A DNA stretch of 21,387 bases, taken from NCBI GenBank assembly GCA_028872645.1, contig JAPKDK010000020.1, forward strand, positions 1 through 21,387, read 5' to 3'. Position 1 is the stretch's first letter. Every line of letters begins with the position of its first letter. Of the stretch, positions 15,467 through 21,387 are shown piece after piece. Position numbers and translations under genes: made by a program. Origin of the DNA: Verrucomicrobiota bacterium (GTDB lineage: Bacteria; Verrucomicrobiota; Verrucomicrobiia; Limisphaerales; UBA1100). Below the pieces are notes generated by a model. That model made no database searches. It saw nothing but the letters and a program-made list of their open reading frames with translations, and was not told where the DNA came from.

Positions 15467-16720
15467 ATGATACGCCTTCTTGCCGCCGCTTTCGCAGTCA
15501 CATCCCTTTCCTCAATCATGGCCGACAACTGGCCCCATTGGCGCGGGCCGGGCTACAATGGTGTGAGTGCCGAGAAGGGTCTGCCGGTGGAGTGGGGCGA
15601 GGGGAAAAATGTCGCGTGGAAACTGGAACTGCCCGGCGGCAGCTCGGCCACGCCGGTGGTATGGGGGAATCAGATTTTCCTGTTGGCTCAGGAGGAAAAG
15701 CAAATCTCACTCCTCTGCGTGAGCACGGCGGGCAAGGTGTTGTGGATCGCCAAGGTGACCGACGGGAAAGGCAAGGCCAGCGGCGAGCGGACGCTGGCGT
15801 CGCCCTCACCCAGCACGGATGGCGAGCGCGTGTACACGATGACCGGCACGGGCGAGGTCATCGCGTTTGATTTAAACGGCAGGGAGTCGTGGCGCTTTAA
15901 CGCGCAGGAACGCTATGGGAAATTTCGCTACGGCTTCGGTTATCACACCACGCCGGTGCTGCACGCGGGGCGGATTTACCTGCAACTCATCCACTCGGGG
16001 GGCGCGTGGGTGGTGGCGATTGACGCGGCCAGCGGCAAGGAGATTTGGAAGGTCGAGCGCCCCAGCGATGGCGTGGCGGAATGCGAGCATTCATACACTT
16101 CGCCTTGCATTTGGCGCGATGGCAAACAGGCGCGGCTCATCACGCACGGCAACGACTACGCCATCGGCCACCGGCTCACCGACGGCAAGGAATTGTGGCG
16201 CGTAGCGGAGTTGAATCCCAAGGCCCGCTACAGCCGCACGCTCCGATTTGTCTCTTCGCCCGTGGCCACGCCGGGGCTCATTGTCATCCCCTCCGCCAAG
16301 GGTCGCGGAGTGGTGGGGCTGAAGCCCGGCGCCCACGGCATCATCATGCCCGGAAACAAGTCCGAGCAATGGCGCCTCACGCGCGGCACGCCCGATGTCG
16401 TCTCGCCACTCATTTACGGCCGGGAGGTTTACCTCAATCGCGAGAACGGCTCCATCCTCTGCCTTGACGCCGCCACTGGCGAGCAGCACTACTCCGAGCG
16501 TGCCCATGCGCAAACCTACCGCGCCTCGCCGGTGGCAGCCGATGGAAAAATCTACGTCACCGCCCGCGACGGCACCGTGTCGGTTTTAAAGGCCGGCCCC
16601 AAGTTCGAGGTGCTCTTTAAAAACAAGATCAACGACTCGCTCACCGCCTCCCCCGCGCTGGCCACCGGCCGCATTTACCTGCGCGGATTCAAGTCGCTTT
16701 ACGCCATTGGGAAAAAATAA
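15467..16720 (+). CDS. Exported PQQ-like beta-propeller protein (BamB-type repeats)
   Basis: A 417-residue single-propeller protein. The signal peptide is MIRLLAAAFAVTSLSSIMA, and the mature protein begins with DNWPHWRGPGYNGVS, a common opening of exported propeller proteins in PVC bacteria. Blade signatures include LLCVSTAGKVLWIAKV, VIAFDLNGRESWRF, VVAIDAASGKEIWKV, AIGHRLTDGKELWRV and LCLDAATGEQHY. No bound cofactor can be deduced; roles for related proteins range from quinoprotein enzymes to scaffolds. ATG 15467 is chosen over a TTG two codons upstream. It follows DUF1501b by 31 bp and is the last gene of block B, with a large stem-loop starting immediately after its stop codon. Confidence 0.93.
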   Translation: MIRLLAAAFAVTSLSSIMADNWPHWRGPGYNGVSAEKGLPVEWGEGKNVAWKLELPGGSSATPVVWGNQIFLLAQEEKQISLLCVSTAGKVLWIAKVTDGKGKASGERTLASPSPSTDGERVYTMTGTGEVIAFDLNGRESWRFNAQERYGKFRYGFGYHTTPVLHAGRIYLQLIHSGGAWVVAIDAASGKEIWKVERPSDGVAECEHSYTSPCIWRDGKQARLITHGNDYAIGHRLTDGKELWRVAELNPKARYSRTLRFVSSPVATPGLIVIPSAKGRGVVGLKPGAHGIIMPGNKSEQWRLTRGTPDVVSPLIYGREVYLNRENGSILCLDAATGEQHYSERAHAQTYRASPVAADGKIYVTARDGTVSVLKAGPKFEVLFKNKINDSLTASPALATGRIYLRGFKSLYAIGKK

Positions 16721-16779
16721 ATCATGAAATGCTCGACGACCGCAAGGAAGCTCTGCTTCTCAGCCCGAGCATTTATGAT
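16721..16779 (+). terminator. Large stem-loop after the second propeller gene, terminator candidate
   Basis: The arms 16721-16735 and 16766-16779 pair over 14 bp with one bulged G at 16726: ATCAT plus AAATGCTCG against CGAGCATTTATGAT. The loop contains a second small hairpin, GAAGC-TCT-GCTTC. A TTTTT run follows at 16784-16788, 4 nt past the stem. It begins on the base after the stop codon of the propeller gene and lies just before the promoter of block C, as expected for a terminator. A structured regulatory RNA or processing site is the alternative. Confidence 0.55.
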
Positions 16780-16799
16780 ATCCTTTTTCGCGTAAGTCG

Positions 16800-16828
16800 T
16801 TGCCCGAGGCCGGTTTTCAAATTAACTT
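16800..16828 (+). promoter_or_regulatory. Putative leaderless promoter of block C
   Basis: TTGCCC (16800-16805), a 17-bp spacer and TAACTT (16823-16828) are followed by TCGCGC and ATG 16835. The geometry matches the promoters of blocks A and B, and CTTT plus a GC-rich hexanucleotide before ATG is common to all three. Confidence 0.55.
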
Positions 16829-16834
16829 TCGCGC

Positions 16835-19711
16835 ATGGCAACAAAAGGCTACACATGCATCCTTGCCCTCGGCTGGCTGATTCCTATGGGGCCGGTGAGT
16901 GCCGTGGATTTCCAGCGGGATATCCGCCCGGTTCTGGCGTCACATTGTTTTAAGTGCCACGGCCCTGATGAGAATACTCGTAAAGCCAAGTTGCGACTGG
17001 ATGAACGTCCCGATGCGGACCAATTGCAGTTGTTAATCGAACGCATCGATCACACGGACCCAGAGGAATTGATGCCGCCTCCGGCGGCAAAGAAGCCCTT
17101 AAATACAGAGCAAAAGAATATACTCCGCCAATGGGTCAAAGACGGTGCAGAGTATACCGAGCACTGGGCATTCATGGCTCCCCAATCTTCGCCCATGCCG
17201 AAAGTGAAGCAGACTGACTGGGTGAAAACTGATCTGGACCGCTTCACGCTTGCTCGATTGGAGAATGCGGGACTAAAACCATCGCCCGAGGCGGATCGCC
17301 ACCGGTTAATCCGCCGCCTCTCGTTGAATCTTATCGGCCTGCCGCCCACGCCGGATGAGGTGCAAGCGTTTATCAAGGATAAGCGGCCCGACGCCTACGA
17401 ACGGTTGGTGGATCGGCTGTTGGCCAGTCCGCATTTTGGCGAGCGCTGGTCGCAGTCATGGCTGGATCTCGCGCGTTATGCTGATACTAATGGCTACGAG
17501 AAAGATCGTCCTCGATCCATTTGGCCTTGGCGCGATTGGGTGATCAAAGCGATTAACGACGACTTAGCATTCGATCAATTTACCATTGAGCAATTAGCCG
17601 GTGATATGTTGCCCAAGACCACGCGTGCGCAACGGGTTGCCACTGGTTTTCATCGCAATACCATGGTCAATGAAGAGGGTGGCATTGATCCACTTGAATT
17701 TCGTTTTTATGCTCTGGTAGATCGGGTGAATACGACGGCGACGACCTGGTTGGGGCTTACATTGGGCTGTGCCCAATGTCATACGCATAAGTTTGATCCG
17801 GTGCCGCATCATTCTTACTTCGAGATGATGGCGTTTATGAATAATACCGCCGAGCCTGAGCTGTCGCTGCCTACTCTTGAGCAAACGGCCCAGCGTGAGA
17901 AGCTCGTTAAGGATATTGCCGCTGCTCAAACGAAGTTGCCTCTGGATAAAAAGAAATTTGAGGTGTGGTTAAAAACTCATCAAGCCGAAGCGATCGACTG
18001 GAGATTCCTCCGTCCTACCCAAGCAAAAGCCACGCGCAGTTGGCTGGAGATTGAGGAGGATGATTCTGTTTTTGTGCAGGGCGATGCCAGTAAGCACGAT
18101 ACCTACGAGCTCGAATTTGCCAACCTGCCTGCCGGCATCACTGCCCTGCGGTTGGAGGCCTTGCCTGATGAGCGCCTGCCTAAGAACGGTCCCGGTCGCG
18201 CTTATTACGAAGGGCCCAAGGGCGATTTTTTCTTAAGTGAAATCAAGCTCTCCGCCAATGGCCAACCCGTGAAGTTGGAGAATGGTTCGCATAATTACGC
18301 CAAGCAATGGATTGGGAAAGGCGATCCGGGTGCGATGGCGGCATTAGATGGCGATCTGCAAACCGGCTGGTCAGTCAGCGGGCGGGAAGGCAAGCCGAGT
18401 CAGGCCGTGTGGCAACTCACGAAGCCGCTCACGACCAAGACTTTGAAAATCAGAATGGATTTTAGCCGGCACTATTCGGCAAGTCTTGGTCGGTTCCGGA
18501 TTGCTGTCACCACCAGTGACAAGCAGGTTAAAGCAAAGGATGTGTCAGCAGAAATTGAGGTGCTACTGGCACGGCCTAAGGAAGCACTGACCGGTGAGGA
18601 ACAGGGCATATTGCGATCATGGTTTTTGGATCATTCCAAAGACGTGGCTGCGGCACGCAAACCGATTGAGGCGATGCGCAGGAAGTTTCCTAAACCTTCG
18701 ACCACATTGGTTATGCAGGAACGTCCGCAAGAGCACTTACGCCCCACGTACCGGCATCATCGCGGTGAGTTTTTGTCCCCACGCGAAGTGGTGCGACCGG
18801 AAGTCCTGCCGTTTCTTCCTCCGCTGGCCAAAGATCAGTCGCGCGATCGGTTGGGTCTCGCCCGATGGTTGGTGGATCCACGCAACCCACTCACTGCGCG
18901 CGTCACCGTAAACCGTTACTGGGCCGAACTCTTCGGTGAAGGCATTGTGCCTACGCTTGATGACTTTGGCTACACCGGTATTATGCCTTCGGATCCGGCC
19001 TTGCTCGATTGGTTGGCGCTGGAATTTATCCAGCAAGGTTGGTCACGCAAAAAACTCCTGCGCCTGATTGTCACCAGTGCCACCTACCGGCAGCAAGCCG
19101 GCCCCAGCTATCGCTTGCCGGCTGAGCAGGTTCGCGATTCAGTACTGCATGTCAGTGGCATGCTCCATGCCAAGCTCGGTGGTCCCAGTGTGTTCCCGCC
19201 TCAAACTAAAAGCATCGGTGAGGGTATCTATGGGGGTGGCGGATGGCGTACCAGTATCGGGCCCGACCGTTACCGCCGCAGTCTTTACACTCACCGTAAA
19301 CGTTCCATGCCTTACGCCATGCACAACACGTTTGATGCCCCCAGTCACGAGGCTTGTGTGGCCCGGCGTGATCGTTCCAACACTCCGTTGCAGGCTTTGA
19401 TGCTGCTTAATGATTCTTTTATCCTTGAAGCAAGCCGCGAACTCGGAAACTGGGCGGCACAAGAGAAGGGCAATGAAGAAACCGTTATTCGCGCTCTGTT
19501 TAGCCGCATCCTTACCCGTCCGCCTGACGCCCATGAAATGCAGGTGATGACGGATTATCACACTAAACAAATAAAGCGCTTTAACACTAATAAAAAAATG
19601 GCAACCCAAATCGCCGGACCTAAGCCAAAGACTTCGCCCGAAGCGGTGGCTGCTTGGGTTGTTCTGGCCCGCTCACTTTTGAACACGCATGAATTCATTA
19701 CCCGTAACTGA
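16835..19711 (+). CDS. PSCyt1-DUF1549-DUF1553 protein B with inserted beta-sandwich-like region
   Basis: A 958-residue exported protein, about 200 residues longer than protein A. A signal peptide (to about residue 23, GPVSA) is followed by a PSCyt1 domain with haem-c motif CFKCH (C38, C41, H42). DUF1549 follows, with FGERWSQSWLDLARYADTNGYE and a second CxxCH, CAQCH (C312, C315, H316), then THKFDPVP. Residues about 400-570 (SWLEIEEDDSVF to RFRIAVTTSDK) contain LRLEALPDERLP, FFLSEIKLSANG and LDGDLQTGWSVSG, resembling a discoidin/F5-8C-like binding sandwich. DUF1553 begins near 627: HRGEFLSPREVVRPEVLPF, NRYWAELFGEGIV, RRSLYTHRKRSMP and RRDRSNTPLQALMLLND. It probably carries haem c; function is unknown. 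It overlaps DUF1501c by 23 bp, indicating translational coupling. It appears less GC-rich at third positions than blocks A and B. Confidence 0.95.
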   Translation: MATKGYTCILALGWLIPMGPVSAVDFQRDIRPVLASHCFKCHGPDENTRKAKLRLDERPDADQLQLLIERIDHTDPEELMPPPAAKKPLNTEQKNILRQWVKDGAEYTEHWAFMAPQSSPMPKVKQTDWVKTDLDRFTLARLENAGLKPSPEADRHRLIRRLSLNLIGLPPTPDEVQAFIKDKRPDAYERLVDRLLASPHFGERWSQSWLDLARYADTNGYEKDRPRSIWPWRDWVIKAINDDLAFDQFTIEQLAGDMLPKTTRAQRVATGFHRNTMVNEEGGIDPLEFRFYALVDRVNTTATTWLGLTLGCAQCHTHKFDPVPHHSYFEMMAFMNNTAEPELSLPTLEQTAQREKLVKDIAAAQTKLPLDKKKFEVWLKTHQAEAIDWRFLRPTQAKATRSWLEIEEDDSVFVQGDASKHDTYELEFANLPAGITALRLEALPDERLPKNGPGRAYYEGPKGDFFLSEIKLSANGQPVKLENGSHNYAKQWIGKGDPGAMAALDGDLQTGWSVSGREGKPSQAVWQLTKPLTTKTLKIRMDFSRHYSASLGRFRIAVTTSDKQVKAKDVSAEIEVLLARPKEALTGEEQGILRSWFLDHSKDVAAARKPIEAMRRKFPKPSTTLVMQERPQEHLRPTYRHHRGEFLSPREVVRPEVLPFLPPLAKDQSRDRLGLARWLVDPRNPLTARVTVNRYWAELFGEGIVPTLDDFGYTGIMPSDPALLDWLALEFIQQGWSRKKLLRLIVTSATYRQQAGPSYRLPAEQVRDSVLHVSGMLHAKLGGPSVFPPQTKSIGEGIYGGGGWRTSIGPDRYRRSLYTHRKRSMPYAMHNTFDAPSHEACVARRDRSNTPLQALMLLNDSFILEASRELGNWAAQEKGNEETVIRALFSRILTRPPDAHEMQVMTDYHTKQIKRFNTNKKMATQIAGPKPKTSPEAVAAWVVLARSLLNTHEFITRN

Positions 19712-21098
19712 CGCTTCGGTTGATCTCACGCGCCGGCACTTTTTTGGAGAGTGTGGCTATGGCGTGGGTAAACTGGCTTTGGCGGGGCTTTTAACCAACT
19801 CTTTCGCCCGGCCGACCGGTACGCATTTTGCCCCGAAAGCCAAGCGGGTGATTCATCTCTTTCAAGCGGGTGCTCCGAGCCAGCTGGAGCTCTTCGACAA
19901 CAAGCCCAAGCTCAAGGCGCTGGAGGGCAAGCCGCTGCCGCCTTCGGTAATCGGCGATCAACGCTATGCCTTTATCCAACGCGATGCCGCCGTGTTGAGC
20001 CCGCGTTTTCCGTTTGCCAAACACGGCCAGTGCGGCACGGAGCTTTCGGACAAGTTGCCGCATTTGGCGAAGGTGGTGGACGACGTCGCCATCATTAAGT
20101 CGATGTATACCGAGCAGTTCAATCACGCACCGGGACAAATATTTTTCAACACCGGCTTTCCCCAACCCGGCCGGCCATGCCTAGGCTCGTGGCTGAGTTA
20201 CGGTCTCGGCGCGGTCACCGATAATCTGCCGGCCTTCATCGCGATGTCTACTGGCGGCGGCATCAGCGGCGGCTCGGCACTGTGGTCGGCCGGCTTCATG
20301 CCCGGCAAACACGCGGGCGTGCGCTTGCGCAACTCAGGCGATGCCATCCTTAATGTCAGCAGTCCCAACGGCGTGGACGCGAAACTGCAGCGTGATTCGC
20401 TGGATCTCATCGGCGCGCTCAATCGCCGCCGGTTGGCCATTGAAAACGACCCGGAAATTGCCACGCGCATTGATGCTTACGAGATGGCGTTTCGTTTGCA
20501 AACCAGCGCGCCGGAATTGATGGATCTGAAAAGTGAACGACCCGAGACGCTGAAGCTTTACGGTGTTGATCCCAAAAAACCATCCTTCGCGCGCGCGTGC
20601 CTTTTGGCGCGGCGGATGATTGAGCGCGGGGTGCGTTGTGTGAATATCATCCACTCCGGCTGGGACGCCCACTCCAATGTCGCGGGTAATGTGACCAAAA
20701 ATGCGCGCGCGACCGATCAGGGCAGCGCGGCCCTGATCACCGATTTAAAACAGCGCGGCCTGCTTGAGGATACACTGGTGATCTGGGGCGGGGAATTCGG
20801 GCGCACGCCGATGGTGGAAAGTAATCCCACGCTCAACCGCAAGCTGGGTCGTGACCATCACCCGCAGGCCTTTAGCCTGTGGATGGCTGGAGGCGGTGTG
20901 AAGGGTGGTATGACTTTGGGGGCGACTGATGAACTGGGTTTCCACATTGCTGAGCGGCCCGTACACATTCACGATTTGCAGGCGACCCTCCTGCATTTAC
21001 TGGGGCTGGATCATGAACGGCTCACCTTCCGCCATGGCGGCCGTGATTATCGCCTGACAGATGTGCACGGCAAGGTGGTGAAGGATCTCATTGCGTGA
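19689..21098 (+). CDS. DUF1501 family protein, copy c
   Basis: A 469-residue DUF1501 protein with a twin-arginine-type signal (LTRRHFFGECGYGVGKLAL). Family motifs are KRVIHLFQAGAPSQLELFDNKP, GRPCLGSWLSYGLGA, GWDAHSN, DQGSAALITDLKQRGLLEDTL, WGGEFGRTP and LGRDHHPQAFSLWMAGGG; the end is LTFRHGGRDYRLTDVHG. The first motif has SQLELF where copy b has SHLDLW, a marked change at a conserved site. ATG 19689 lies within the last 23 bp of protein B; no separate Shine-Dalgarno site is obvious, so coupling to the upstream gene is likely. The strict pairing DUF1553-DUF1501 here repeats that of block B. Confidence 0.95.
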   Translation: MNSLPVTDASVDLTRRHFFGECGYGVGKLALAGLLTNSFARPTGTHFAPKAKRVIHLFQAGAPSQLELFDNKPKLKALEGKPLPPSVIGDQRYAFIQRDAAVLSPRFPFAKHGQCGTELSDKLPHLAKVVDDVAIIKSMYTEQFNHAPGQIFFNTGFPQPGRPCLGSWLSYGLGAVTDNLPAFIAMSTGGGISGGSALWSAGFMPGKHAGVRLRNSGDAILNVSSPNGVDAKLQRDSLDLIGALNRRRLAIENDPEIATRIDAYEMAFRLQTSAPELMDLKSERPETLKLYGVDPKKPSFARACLLARRMIERGVRCVNIIHSGWDAHSNVAGNVTKNARATDQGSAALITDLKQRGLLEDTLVIWGGEFGRTPMVESNPTLNRKLGRDHHPQAFSLWMAGGGVKGGMTLGATDELGFHIAERPVHIHDLQATLLHLLGLDHERLTFRHGGRDYRLTDVHGKVVKDLIA

Positions 21099-21108
21099 AG
21101 CTCGGCTG

Positions 21109-21120
21109 TGCCTTCGGGCA
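21109..21120 (+). terminator. Small UUCG-loop hairpin between convergent genes
   Basis: TGCC-TTCG-GGCA forms a 4-bp stem with a stable tetraloop between the stop codons of DUF1501c and the minus-strand propeller gene. There is no adjacent T-tract, so its use as a terminator is uncertain. Confidence 0.3.
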
Positions 21121-21130
21121 AATCGGGGGG

Positions 21131-21387
21131 TTATTCCTTCTTCATCACCCGACCCGTATGCCGCGCATTCTGGCCGCGCATGGGCCACGGGCTTTTGGCT
21201 AGGCCAAGGCTCTCAGTTTTGATGGCATAGAGCTTTTTGTCCCCTGACCCGACGTAAACCGTGCCATCTGGTCCAATGGCAGGGGAGGAGTCCACAAGAT
21301 CTCCCGTTTCAAATTCCCATAGCTTGTCCCCGCTCTTGCCATTGATGGCATAGAGCTTGTTGTCCTGTGACCCGACGTAAACCGTGC
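21131..21387 (-). CDS. C-terminal part of a repetitive PQQ-like beta-propeller protein, 5' end outside the window
   Basis: The minus-strand frame is open from the right edge to TAA at 21133-21131, encoding the last 85 residues. It shows TVYVGSQDNKLYAING, then GDKLWEFETGDLVDSSPAIG, then TVYVGSGDKKLYAIK, which are consecutive blades of a BamB/PQQ-type propeller. A non-repeated tail (PWPMRGQNARHTGRVMKKE) closes the protein. The visible blades have a 41-residue period and are very similar at DNA level. Convergent with DUF1501c, 32 bp away. Location is presumably extracytoplasmic as for relatives, but no signal peptide is within view. Confidence 0.9.
   Translation of the reverse strand, partial: TVYVGSQDNKLYAINGKSGDKLWEFETGDLVDSSPAIGPDGTVYVGSGDKKLYAIKTESLGLAKSPWPMRGQNARHTGRVMKKE
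21221..21387 (-). repeat. Near-identical 123-bp coding repeats in the edge propeller gene
   Basis: A unit starting GATGGCATAGAGCTT (plus-strand reading) begins at 21221 and again at 21344, a period of 123 bp or 41 codons. Over the visible 44 bp of the second copy only a few bases differ from the first. The array probably continues beyond the window. Confidence 0.8.

Noticed and set aside
21221..21387. Direct repeats considered as a CRISPR array
   Set aside because: The repeats are contiguous, 123 bp long and in frame within a propeller gene; there are no spacers.

Overview
The window looks like chromosomal DNA from a PVC-superphylum bacterium, more likely Verrucomicrobiota than Planctomycetota. 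This is inferred from gene content: two PSCyt1-DUF1549-DUF1553 proteins, three DUF1501 proteins, a formylglycine-type sulfatase, a ThuA-domain protein, a ceramidase-like/LamG fusion and three propeller proteins. No rRNA or tRNA gene was seen, so the taxon is not fixed. Almost every gene product carries a Sec-type or twin-arginine export signal; MsrB is the clear exception. The theme is therefore envelope or extracellular chemistry.

Left part (1-6974). A neutral/alkaline ceramidase-like enzyme with a C-terminal LamG domain runs off the left edge on the minus strand. It is divergent from a secreted LamG-like/DUF1080-like protein (2122-2865, +). Then come three minus-strand genes: sulfatase (2919-4307), msrB (4401-4775) and an exported serine hydrolase (5011-6156). 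A ThuA-domain protein (6270-6974, +) is divergent from the last of these.

Right part (7053-21098). Seven plus-strand genes fall into three blocks. Block A is a large propeller protein with a methyltransferase-like N-terminus plus DUF1501a. Block B is PSCyt/DUF1553 protein A, DUF1501b and a second propeller. Block C is PSCyt/DUF1553 protein B overlapping DUF1501c. Each block begins with a sigma70-like promoter placed so that transcription should start at or next to the start codon, and a strong stem-loop separates B from C. The right edge holds the 3' end of a minus-strand, highly repetitive propeller gene.

The most notable observations are: (i) six putative leaderless promoters with one geometry (TTG-type -35, 17 bp, TANNNT, 6-7 nt, start codon), which also settle several start sites; (ii) a promoter-plus-signal-peptide segment shared by the unrelated sulfatase and serine hydrolase genes; (iii) an exported, apparently degenerate methyltransferase fold fused to a beta-propeller; (iv) the three-block DUF1501/PSCyt-DUF1553/propeller locus, whose biochemical role is unknown. 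A working inference is that the locus makes an extracytoplasmic set of haem-binding and phosphatase/sulfatase-fold proteins acting on an external substrate. The sequence does not identify that substrate.
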